Below are positions 1-5,587 of a stretch of DNA of 6,151 bases, one piece after another. The position numbers and the translations under genes were made by a program. Source of the DNA: Synergistaceae bacterium. GTDB lineage: Bacteria > Synergistota > Synergistia > Synergistales > Synergistaceae. Below the pieces are notes generated by a model. The model was not told the origin of the DNA. It saw only the letters and a list, made by a program, of their open reading frames with translations, and did not search any database. The DNA is taken from NCBI GenBank assembly GCA_012727545.1, contig JAAYHA010000022.1:1-6151 (forward strand). Direction: 5' to 3'. The number at the start of each line of letters is the position of its first letter. The stretch's first letter is position 1.

Positions 1-333
1 ATAAGGGATTGCGACCCCAAGTTGGTAGAGGTAGCGACAGTCTTCGGATACAAAAAATGGCATCAGTTCAGGTATGTCATACTGCCCTCCGCGATACCTT
101 CGATACTGACCGGCCTCAGGCTCGGCCTTGGTTACAGCTGGCGTTCGCTTGTAGCTGCGGAGCTTGTTGCGGCATCCTCGGGACTGGGCTACATGATACT
201 TGATGCAGAGCAGCTTTCCCGTTCAGATGTTGTTCTCATGGGCATACTTGTGATCGGAGCACTCGGAGCTTTTCTTGACTACGGCTTTCTATGGGCGATC
301 AGGCGTTACCTGAAGCGGGGTATCGAAGCATGA
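1..333 (+). CDS. ABC transporter permease, SsuC/TauC/NrtB type (C-terminal part, 5' end outside window)
   Basis: This is the end of an inner-membrane permease that would form the solute channel of an ABC importer. The reading frame is open from base 1 and stops with TGA at 331-333, leaving 110 residues. The visible part carries the EAA loop that contacts the ATPase: it begins E-V-A-T-V-F-G-Y, continues to the conserved Leu-Pro of VILPSAIPSI, and leads into LTGLRLGLGYSW. This arrangement is typical of the sulfonate/taurine/nitrate permease family (BPD_transp_1). A hydrophobic stretch (SLVAAELVAASSGLGYMI) and a final membrane helix (VVLMGILVIGALGAFLDYGFL) follow, then a basic tail ending RYLKRGIEA. 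The next gene encodes the matching ATPase and overlaps it. The periplasmic binding protein is not in the window and may lie upstream. Substrate is unknown; sulfonate, taurine, nitrate or a pyrimidine-like compound are all possible. Confidence 0.92.
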   Translation: MRDCDPKLVEVATVFGYKKWHQFRYVILPSAIPSILTGLRLGLGYSWRSLVAAELVAASSGLGYMILDAEQLSRSDVVLMGILVIGALGAFLDYGFLWAIRRYLKRGIEA

Positions 334-1070
334 ACTGGCTTAGTATAAAAGGTCTGCAAAAAAAATATGAACTCGAAGATATGGATGTCGATGCCCTGAA
401 CGGGATCGACATGGAAATAGAACAAGGCGGCTTTATCGTAATTGTCGGAAGAAGCGGTTCAGGCAAAACAACATTGCTCAGGATACTGGCCGGTCTTGAA
501 CAGCAGACAGAGGGCAGGATAATATTTAAAGGCAGTGTATGTGACAGCGAGCATCCGCTCCCGGTGGGGATGGTTTTCCAGGAGCCCCGCCTCCTTCCAT
601 GGCTTTCGGTCGAAAACAATATCCTCTTCCCCTTTCATCCGGAAGGAAGGGCTAAAGATCTTCATTCAAAGGCCATAAGCCTGCTGAAGATGCTTGGACT
701 TGAGGGATACGAAAATGCTATGCCCCACCAGCTTTCCGGGGGTATGGCACAGAGGGTCGCCCTTGGGAGAGCCCTGTCGTGCGATCCTGAGATAGTGCTT
801 CTCGATGAGCCTCTCGGGGCCCTCGACTATTTCACCAGAAGGGCGCTTCAGCGTGAACTTGCAAGGATATATATGGAGGGCGGAAAAACCTTCCTTATGG
901 TAACACACGACGTGGGGGAGGCCCTTAGGCTTGGTACACGTGTTATCGTCCTGAAAAAAGGAAAGATAGAGGCCTCCATCCCGATAGGACTTGAATATCC
1001 AAGGGACCGTCACTGTGAAACTTTCCAGACTCTGCTCGACGAAGTATTGGCGGCCCTAGACGACCTGTAG
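330..1070 (+). CDS. ABC transporter ATP-binding protein, SsuB/TauB/NrtD type
   Basis: This 246-residue cytoplasmic ATPase would power the permease encoded just before it. All nucleotide-binding motifs are intact: Walker A GRSGSGKT at residues 40-47, Q-loop Gln84 in VFQEPRLLPW, signature LSGGM at 135-139, Walker B IVLLDE at 155-160, D-loop GALD at 163-166, and switch His193 in VTHD. The QEPRLLPW Q-loop and the overall length are characteristic of the nitrate/sulfonate/taurine import ATPases. I chose ATG 330 because it forms an ATGA overlap with the permease stop and gives a family-typical N-terminus (MNWLSIKGLQKKY); GGGG at 317-320 could serve as a ribosome binding site. An in-frame ATG at 291 would add 13 residues that are encoded inside the permease gene and look non-native. 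The overlap implies co-transcription and translational coupling. The gene ends with TAG at 1068-1070, and I see no clear terminator directly after it. The transported substrate cannot be deduced. Confidence 0.95.
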   Translation: MNWLSIKGLQKKYELEDMDVDALNGIDMEIEQGGFIVIVGRSGSGKTTLLRILAGLEQQTEGRIIFKGSVCDSEHPLPVGMVFQEPRLLPWLSVENNILFPFHPEGRAKDLHSKAISLLKMLGLEGYENAMPHQLSGGMAQRVALGRALSCDPEIVLLDEPLGALDYFTRRALQRELARIYMEGGKTFLMVTHDVGEALRLGTRVIVLKKGKIEASIPIGLEYPRDRHCETFQTLLDEVLAALDDL

Positions 1071-1095
1071 GGGTAGGGCGGCGTGAAGATGCCGC

Positions 1096-1139
1096 GCTGA
1101 GCAATGGCTGAGCGGTAGCTGAGCAATAGCTGAGCAATC
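1096..1139 (+). repeat. Tandem array of four 11-bp units (GCTGAGCAATN)
   Basis: Four consecutive 11-mers can be read directly: GCTGAGCAATG (1096-1106), GCTGAGCGGTA (1107-1117), GCTGAGCAATA (1118-1128) and GCTGAGCAATC (1129-1139), followed by GTAGGGGC. The period equals about one helical turn. The AGCAAT core is shared with the units at 1218-1228 and 1317-1349, which indicates one degenerate repeat family. Function is unknown. Confidence 0.85.
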
Positions 1140-1181
1140 GTAGGGGCAAGGGCAGGGGCGAAGAATTCGCGACATTACAAT

Positions 1182-1239
1182 GGTGAAGCTGCCGGGAAAC
1201 CACCGGCGTGAAACTATGGTGAAGCAATGGTGAAACGGT
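1182..1239 (+). repeat. Scattered 11-bp units of the GGTGAARCRRT variety
   Basis: Related 11-mers occur at 1182-1192 (GGTGAAGCTGC), 1207-1217 (CGTGAAACTAT), 1218-1228 (GGTGAAGCAAT) and 1229-1239 (GGTGAAACGGT). The last three are in tandem. They are followed by TGTAAGGA, resembling the GTAAGAACC that follows the array at 1317-1349. A hairpin, GCCGG/CCGGC (1191-1195 with 1203-1207), separates the first unit from the rest. These units link the GCTGAGCAAT type upstream with the GGCAAGCAAT type downstream. Confidence 0.65.
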
Positions 1240-1316
1240 TGTAAGGACAGGAAGAGACAGCTGCCGCTGGAGAATTTGCCCGCTTCGCATCGCGGAGAAT
1301 TGCGGCAATAAATACT

Positions 1317-1349
1317 GGCAAGCAATAGGCTAGCAGTCGGCAAGCAATT
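1317..1349 (+). repeat. Left 11-bp array (GGCAAGCAATN), also left arm of a large inverted repeat
   Basis: Three tandem 11-mers are GGCAAGCAATA (1317-1327), GGCTAGCAGTC (1328-1338) and GGCAAGCAATT (1339-1349). They are followed by GTAAGAACCCTAAAAC. The 23 bases at 1317-1339 match the reverse complement of 1671-1693 at 22 of 23 positions. The bases after the array also resemble the reverse complement of the sequence before the right array (GTAAAACCTTAAAATC), so the similarity extends beyond the units themselves. Confidence 0.85.
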
Positions 1350-1385
1350 GTAAGAACCCTAAAACACGAACTAAAATCTCCGTCG

Positions 1386-1408
1386 TTCCCGAATGTCCCT
1401 ATCGGGAA
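1386..1408. repeat. Palindromic element TTCCCGA-N9-TCGGGAA
   Basis: A perfect 7-bp stem (TTCCCGA at 1386-1392, TCGGGAA at 1402-1408) encloses a 9-nt loop, and the sequence continues into TCTAGTG. It resembles the widespread small intergenic repeats of the form TTCCCG...CGGGAATC(C/T)AGTG seen in many bacterial genomes; that comparison is from memory, not a search. No T-run follows, so it is not a canonical terminator. An inverted, partly diverged copy lies at 1589-1608. Confidence 0.7.
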
Positions 1409-1453
1409 TCTAGTGGCTTATGTTATTACAAGCTATTAAAAACTTAAACAAAA

Positions 1454-1511
1454 GACACTGGATCCCGGCTCGAGAGCATACCGGGAAGACGGGGATGAGA
1501 CACTGGATCCC
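1454..1511. repeat. 13-bp direct repeat GACACTGGATCCC, two copies 45 bp apart
   Basis: Exact copies lie at 1454-1466 and 1499-1511. Each leads into an imperfect hairpin: TCCCGG (1463-1468) can pair with CCGGGA (1481-1486), and CCCGA (1510-1514) with TCGGG (1538-1542). The CACTGGATCCC word resembles the inverted complement of GGGAATCTAGTG at 1404-1415. The three hairpins therefore look like members of one palindromic repeat family inserted or duplicated next to each other. Confidence 0.65.
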
Positions 1512-1562
1512 CGATTTCGAAACGCACTCGGAATGGTTCGGGTACTAAGGTGAATTTGATAA

Positions 1563-1580
1563 GTTTTCCTGACGGAAAAC
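1563..1580. repeat. Perfect 7-bp hairpin GTTTTCC-TGAC-GGAAAAC
   Basis: The stem arms are 1563-1569 and 1574-1580, with a four-base loop. There is no T-run on the + strand side and only a weakly T-rich tail on the minus side, so a terminator role is not supported. GGAAAAC recurs at 1607-1613, right after the next TCCCGA/TCGGG hairpin. Confidence 0.55.
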
Positions 1581-1587
1581 AGCACCC

Positions 1588-1608
1588 TCCCGATAGATGC
1601 ATTCGGGG
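1588..1608. repeat. Inverted diverged copy of the TCCCGA/TCGGG palindrome
   Basis: CCCGA (1589-1593) and TCGGG (1603-1607) form a 5-bp stem with a 9-nt loop, the same loop length as the element at 1386-1408. Positions 1589-1608 match the reverse complement of 1387-1406 at 16 of 20 positions, with most differences in the loop centre. This makes it the inner right arm of a nested inverted structure. Confidence 0.65.
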
Positions 1609-1670
1609 AAAACTATAAAAATAATTCAGTCTATTATCAGATGATGAAGATTTGAGATTTTAAGGTTTTA

Positions 1671-1736
1671 CGACTGCTTGCCTATTGCTTGCCCACGCTT
1701 GCCAATTGCTTGCCAGTCTTCACAACGGCTTCACGC
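1671..1736 (-). repeat. Right 11-bp array in inverted orientation, right arm of the large inverted repeat
   Basis: Read on the + strand, the units are GACTGCTTGCC (1672-1682), TATTGCTTGCC (1683-1693), CACGCTTGCC (1694-1703, one base short), AATTGCTTGCC (1704-1714), AGTCTTCACAA (1715-1725) and CGGCTTCACGC (1726-1736). On the minus strand they become GGCAAGCAAT- and GTGAAG-type units, the same varieties found on the + strand on the left side. Positions 1671-1693 pair with 1317-1339 (22 of 23), and 1703-1714 is the exact reverse complement of 1339-1350. Confidence 0.85.
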
Positions 1737-1794
1737 GACCGTATTTGTCGCAGTTCCACGATCATCGAGAGGTAGAAAAATTGAGTAAATAAAA

Positions 1795-1800
1795 GGGGAG
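1795..1800 (+). promoter_or_regulatory. Ribosome binding site GGGGAG of the hydrolase gene
   Basis: A purine-rich Shine-Dalgarno-like GGGGAG lies 6 nt before ATG 1807. An in-frame TAA at 1786-1788 excludes a start further upstream, so the site and the stop codon together fix the start. Confidence 0.75.
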
Positions 1801-1806
1801 ATCCGG

Positions 1807-2724
1807 ATGAACACAAAAGAAGTCATCAAAGGTCTGACAGAGATAATACTGCCTGTTCCGAGGGGCGGTTTTGAATCATTTATCATAGGATGGCATATCG
1901 ACGACAAAACCAGGGGAAGGTCGATCTTGATGGAGACCGGGCCGGCTTCTTCCGTACCTCAGCTTATTGAGGACCTGAAGCAAATGAGTGCAGGAGAACC
2001 TGATTACCTCCTTTATACTCATATCCATCTTGACCATTCGGGAGGAGCGGGACAGTTTCATCAGAAATTTCCCGGCACAAAGATCATCGCCCCGCTCAAA
2101 GGGCGGCCGCACCTGATAGATCCGGAAAGGCTGATTCAGGGGAGCAGGGAGAATCTGGGCGATCTCTGCGATGTATACGGAATGCCGATACCCCTTCCTG
2201 AAGAAGCGCTTGCTGATCCAAATATTGAGCTGGACGGACTTAAGATAATTGATACTCCGGGGCATGCTCCTCATCACAGCTCGTACCTCTATGACCTGGA
2301 CGGGGTAAGGATACTTTTCCCCGGAGAGGCAGCCGGCTGTTATTTTGAGCTTCCCGACGGGTCAATATTTATGAGGCCGGCAACTCCCCATAAATTCTAT
2401 TACGAGACAGCAGTGGCTTCGCTGCAGAAGCTGATAGATCTTGGTGACGTAGATCTTATCTGCTACCCGCATTCAGGCTGCAGCCGGGATCCGAAGGGGC
2501 TTCTTGAAATGGCGGCGTCGCAGATGGCCTTCTGGAAGGATATTATTTCCGCTCTTCCTGCTGATGCGGGTACGGAAGATGGTGTAAAGGCTCTGCTAAA
2601 AAACGATCCGGCCCTTGCGCAGATCGACAAGCTTCCCGAAAAGGACAGGGAAAGGGAAGCCTTTTTTCTGCGCCAGAGCGTTGACGGATATCTTGGTTAT
2701 GTGAGAAGAAATGCCGATAGTTGA
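1807..2724 (+). CDS. Metallo-beta-lactamase-fold hydrolase of unknown substrate
   Basis: This 305-residue protein has no signal peptide, so it is probably cytoplasmic. Its fold is shown by the metal-binding motif THIHLDH (His72, His74, Asp76, His77), by His153 in DTPGHAPHH, and by His222 in CYPHSG, which match the standard two-metal ligands of the Lactamase_B superfamily. The position that is usually Asp in the GD motif is Glu174 here (FPGEAAG). The segment HLIDPERLIQGSRENLGDL (from about 102) resembles a broad group of uncharacterised COG0491-like hydrolases, and the C-terminal 75 residues look helical. The start is fixed by a good ribosome binding site and an upstream in-frame stop. The gene follows the repeat-rich gap and overlaps the AddB-like gene by 14 nt, so it is probably the first gene of that operon, or at least of the part visible here. 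The reaction is unknown: thioester, lactone, phosphodiester or nuclease-like hydrolysis are all compatible with the fold. Confidence 0.92.
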   Translation: MNTKEVIKGLTEIILPVPRGGFESFIIGWHIDDKTRGRSILMETGPASSVPQLIEDLKQMSAGEPDYLLYTHIHLDHSGGAGQFHQKFPGTKIIAPLKGRPHLIDPERLIQGSRENLGDLCDVYGMPIPLPEEALADPNIELDGLKIIDTPGHAPHHSSYLYDLDGVRILFPGEAAGCYFELPDGSIFMRPATPHKFYYETAVASLQKLIDLGDVDLICYPHSGCSRDPKGLLEMAASQMAFWKDIISALPADAGTEDGVKALLKNDPALAQIDKLPEKDREREAFFLRQSVDGYLGYVRRNADS

Positions 2725-5587
2725 AACTTATTACAACATATCAGAGAAAGAAGAGAGGCTTTTCCGGCTCTATAAGGAAGGCGGAAACAGGACTGTCTTT
2801 ATAGTACCGTCAGGGCTGGACAAAGATGCCATCCTGCACCTGATCTCCCGCAAAGGGTCATTTTTCGGCGCACGACCGGTCATATGGACGTGGAGCGACC
2901 TCTACAGGGAGGTCTCTCAGATGACACAGACAGGGCCAAAACGTGTGATAGATCCGCCCGACCATGACCTGATAATCTCATGGATACTGAAAAGGTTTCT
3001 GGAAGAAGATGAAGAACTTAGAAAAGTAATGCCCGAAGGTGTTTTTCACAGAGGATTTTCGGAGGTGCTCGGAAACAACATAAGAGAACTGCTGACAGAG
3101 GGCATCTCACCGGAAGACCTAAGGGAAAGGCTTTTTCAGGAAAACGGACCTCCTGAAGCATCTCCCGGATACATACTTCTGAGGCTGTACTCCGATTATG
3201 TCGAATACCTCAAAGAAAACGGAATTGCAGACAGTGCGCAGACAGCAGGGCTGATAGAAGAATGTCTTCAAAGCGGATCATCCTTAAAGGCTGTTTCAGA
3301 CCTCACCTTTGTGCTTGTCGGATTCCTGACTTTTACAGGAAGCCAGTCAAGGCTCGTAAAAAAACTTCAGGAAACTGCTAAAACAATATTTATACTGCCC
3401 GAAACAGGGCTTGACTCATTCCATGATTCGATAGTCCAAGTCGGTGCAGAATACAGGAACAGGCCTAAATGGCACTCCAGGATATTTGAGCTGAAAGCTG
3501 GAGACTGCCAACTGCAGTTTGATGCGACAGCAAGGGAGACGGCCCTTTGGGCACATGGCAAAGGGGCTTTTTCTGAACTGGGGCAAATGGATGATTTTGG
3601 TGATATAGGACTGATGGTCACCACGAAACACCTCCCTCTTATCGAAAATTCTCTTCAGAGATATAAAATACCGTTCAATATTCAGGTCAGGGGTACTGTT
3701 GCTGATACACTTGTTGGAGAACTGCCCAAAATAATCTGGAATGCCTTTGCTTCCGGTTGGGAAAGAGAGACAACTGCATTTCTGCTTGCGAACCCTCTTT
3801 TAAGATCTCCCGGGTTTGACCTCTCTTCCGCCCTTTCAGCTTTTCCTGAAGGCAGCAGTGCATGGAAGGCTCAACTCAGGGGAAGATCCCTTTCTCTGTT
3901 TGAAAATGTTGAAAAGCTATGCCGGAAGTTTACAACGGGAGGCACACCTGTTGAAATACTAAGGTTATGGCTTGAGTTTATAAATGGACTTGATCTCCAG
4001 AATAACATTGGCAGCTTTATTGAAAACACTTCAAGCCTGGACGAAATATTGAAAGACATATCCTCATCGGTCAAAGAACTTGAGAAGAAGATAGAAATGC
4101 TGGAAGACATAAGCAAGGATATAGGTCCTGCCTCAAAGGTGCAGATGGCGGACCTGGATGCTGTAAATTACATAAATGAATGGGGAAAGAACGCCACTCT
4201 TCCCATAAGGTTGCCTCAAAGCCGTTCTCTTACGGTATACGCAGGACTTCCCCCTGTACTTACGACTCACAGGTACTGGATAATGACAGATGCAGACTAC
4301 AACACATGGCCCGGGAAGCTTCGTGAATCTCCGCTGCTTGATAACGAGAGCAAAATAAGATTCAATGAGAGCCTTCCTGCTGAGGATGTCCCCGGAGAAC
4401 ACCTCTCACACATTCCTGAGCTGCACGAGGAAAGAGAACAGAAGGAAGCCCTCTTCAGGAGGCTTTTGGCAACTTCGCTTGAAGGGACTGTAATTACACG
4501 CTCCCTAACGGATCAGAGCGGACGTCCCCTTGGAGGGTCGCAGTTTATTGATCCTCTTTTTGCTCCTCAAAAGGGACCGGGCAGTTGGGAGAGGGCAGGA
4601 AGCATAGAATATAAACCATCTGATGTTATGCCTTCTGACGGATCTTTCTGGTTCAACGGAGCCGAAGTTCCTCTTTCTGCCGATAAAAAAGAGAGAGGCA
4701 GCTTCCCGAGAACGGGGGAGGGATCAGTCTCTGACAATCTTACCGTCTCCTTGAGCAATATCGACGAATGGAGAGAATGCCCTTACAGATACTGGTGCAG
4801 GACCAACATCAAGCTTAAGGATCACGACATTAGGCTCTTTGACCACCTCAGGGCCGGTTCCCTTCTTCATTCAGTGTGGGAGCGTTCATGGAGAGAGTAC
4901 CTTTCATCACCGCGGAGCTTTACTCTGCTTTCAAAAAATCAATGGAAGAAAGCAGCATCTGAATATTACCCCGAACTGCTGACCGATCCAAGGCTGGAAA
5001 GGCATGCCGACAGCATGATCAAGCAGATGGGTTTGGTCGCAGAACTTCTCGACACTATCGAATCCTCTCATGAGATCAAAAATCGTACCAGGGCGGAACT
5101 TGAATACAAACTCCCCGAATACTGTATAGATGGCGTCATGTTCAAAGGACGAGCAGACAGGGTGGATTTTTTCAAAGATGGTTTTGTTGTGCTCGACTAC
5201 AAGTCCAACAGGTCATACGACCACCGAAACGAACTTCAGCTGGCTGCGTACGCAGTGATAATAAACAAAACAACGGGAGAGAAGCCTCTTGGATATGGCT
5301 GGATAGGGCACAAAGACGCCTCTTTGTACGGTTATTTTTCCTCCGATGCAATGCAAAGTGCCTACCGCTCAGGAAAACGGAAAAAGGGAATTGAGGAATT
5401 TCTGGATCTCGCCGAAAAGATTATGGAAGATATGGCTGAGTCATTAAAAGCCGGTCTTTTTCCGGCTAACTATGAGTCTGCCATGTGCAGGTTCTGTGAA
5501 TTTTTTGTTATGTGCCGGAAAAGGGAAGGATACAGGGATGACCCGGAGAATGAAGACGTCAGGGGGTATGGCGATGATCCACGATAA
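2711..5587 (+). CDS. addB: AddB-like subunit of a helicase-nuclease (PD-(D/E)XK, iron-sulfur)
   Basis: This 958-residue protein would act with AddA to unwind and resect double-strand DNA ends for RecA-dependent repair. The C-terminal RecB-type nuclease is complete: His720 (SLLHSVWE), Asp816 (GRADRVD), Asp829 and Lys831 (LDYKSN), then QLAAY at 843-847. The 13-residue spacing of the two acidic residues matches RecB. Four cysteines, Cys690 (ECPYRYW), Cys926, Cys929 and Cys935 (CxxCx5C), reproduce the 4Fe-4S pattern known in AddB. A degenerate helicase-like region includes WIMTDADYNTWPG at 523-535 and a short predicted coiled coil at about 443-466. The N-terminus has no P-loop: FIVPSGLDKDA stands where many AddB proteins carry GxxGxGKT. 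It is shorter than Bacillus AddB (about 1,166 residues). The gene starts inside the hydrolase gene (14-nt overlap, weak GAGAAG at 2703-2708, so probably translationally coupled) and overlaps the following helicase gene. A more general RecB-family nuclease label is the alternative. Confidence 0.88.
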   Translation: MPIVETYYNISEKEERLFRLYKEGGNRTVFIVPSGLDKDAILHLISRKGSFFGARPVIWTWSDLYREVSQMTQTGPKRVIDPPDHDLIISWILKRFLEEDEELRKVMPEGVFHRGFSEVLGNNIRELLTEGISPEDLRERLFQENGPPEASPGYILLRLYSDYVEYLKENGIADSAQTAGLIEECLQSGSSLKAVSDLTFVLVGFLTFTGSQSRLVKKLQETAKTIFILPETGLDSFHDSIVQVGAEYRNRPKWHSRIFELKAGDCQLQFDATARETALWAHGKGAFSELGQMDDFGDIGLMVTTKHLPLIENSLQRYKIPFNIQVRGTVADTLVGELPKIIWNAFASGWERETTAFLLANPLLRSPGFDLSSALSAFPEGSSAWKAQLRGRSLSLFENVEKLCRKFTTGGTPVEILRLWLEFINGLDLQNNIGSFIENTSSLDEILKDISSSVKELEKKIEMLEDISKDIGPASKVQMADLDAVNYINEWGKNATLPIRLPQSRSLTVYAGLPPVLTTHRYWIMTDADYNTWPGKLRESPLLDNESKIRFNESLPAEDVPGEHLSHIPELHEEREQKEALFRRLLATSLEGTVITRSLTDQSGRPLGGSQFIDPLFAPQKGPGSWERAGSIEYKPSDVMPSDGSFWFNGAEVPLSADKKERGSFPRTGEGSVSDNLTVSLSNIDEWRECPYRYWCRTNIKLKDHDIRLFDHLRAGSLLHSVWERSWREYLSSPRSFTLLSKNQWKKAASEYYPELLTDPRLERHADSMIKQMGLVAELLDTIESSHEIKNRTRAELEYKLPEYCIDGVMFKGRADRVDFFKDGFVVLDYKSNRSYDHRNELQLAAYAVIINKTTGEKPLGYGWIGHKDASLYGYFSSDAMQSAYRSGKRKKGIEEFLDLAEKIMEDMAESLKAGLFPANYESAMCRFCEFFVMCRKREGYRDDPENEDVRGYGDDPR
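5561..5566 (+). promoter_or_regulatory. Ribosome binding site AGGGGG deciding the AddA start
   Basis: AGGGGG inside the 3' end of the AddB-like gene lies 7 nt before ATG 5574, but only 1 nt before the in-frame ATG at 5568. Spacing therefore favours 5574. Confidence 0.7.

Larger units (their letters stand above)
1071..1806. other. 736-bp intergenic region rich in short repeats, no credible gene
   Basis: No convincing coding sequence is present. The minus-strand open frames covering about 943-1343 translate the short repeats into low-complexity Ser/Leu/Pro-rich peptides, so I regard them as artefacts. The left third (1096-1349) holds degenerate units of about 11 bp, the centre (about 1386-1610) holds small hairpins and direct repeats, and the right part (1672-1736) holds the same kind of 11-bp units inverted. 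Small hairpins without a T-run lie at 1078-1095 (GCGGC/GCCGC), 1158-1170 (GCGAA/TTCGC) and 1191-1207 (GCCGG/CCGGC). I could not pick out a persuasive promoter for the downstream operon, although one is expected here, nor a canonical terminator for the upstream operon. Confidence 0.8.

Noticed and set aside
943..1343. Overlapping minus-strand open frames of 121 and 95 codons across the end of the ATPase gene and the repeat region
   Set aside because: They translate the 11-bp repeats into low-complexity Leu/Pro/Ser-rich peptides with no recognisable domain, and one overlaps the ATPase gene antisense.
1096..1349. CRISPR-like array
   Set aside because: Units are only 11 bp, directly tandem, degenerate and without unique spacers; no cas gene is present.
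1563..1580. Rho-independent terminator for the ABC operon
   Set aside because: The hairpin has no following T-run on the + strand and lies almost 500 bp after the ATPase stop codon.
1614..1640. Promoter -10 candidates TATAAA (1614-1619) and TATTAT
   Set aside because: No acceptable -35 hexamer lies at 16-18 bp spacing, and the local sequence is simply AT-rich.
1672..1736. Arrays as Chi-type recognition sites for the neighbouring AddAB enzyme
   Set aside because: Chi sites act genome-wide and need not lie near addAB. Proximity is no evidence, and genome-wide counts cannot be made here.
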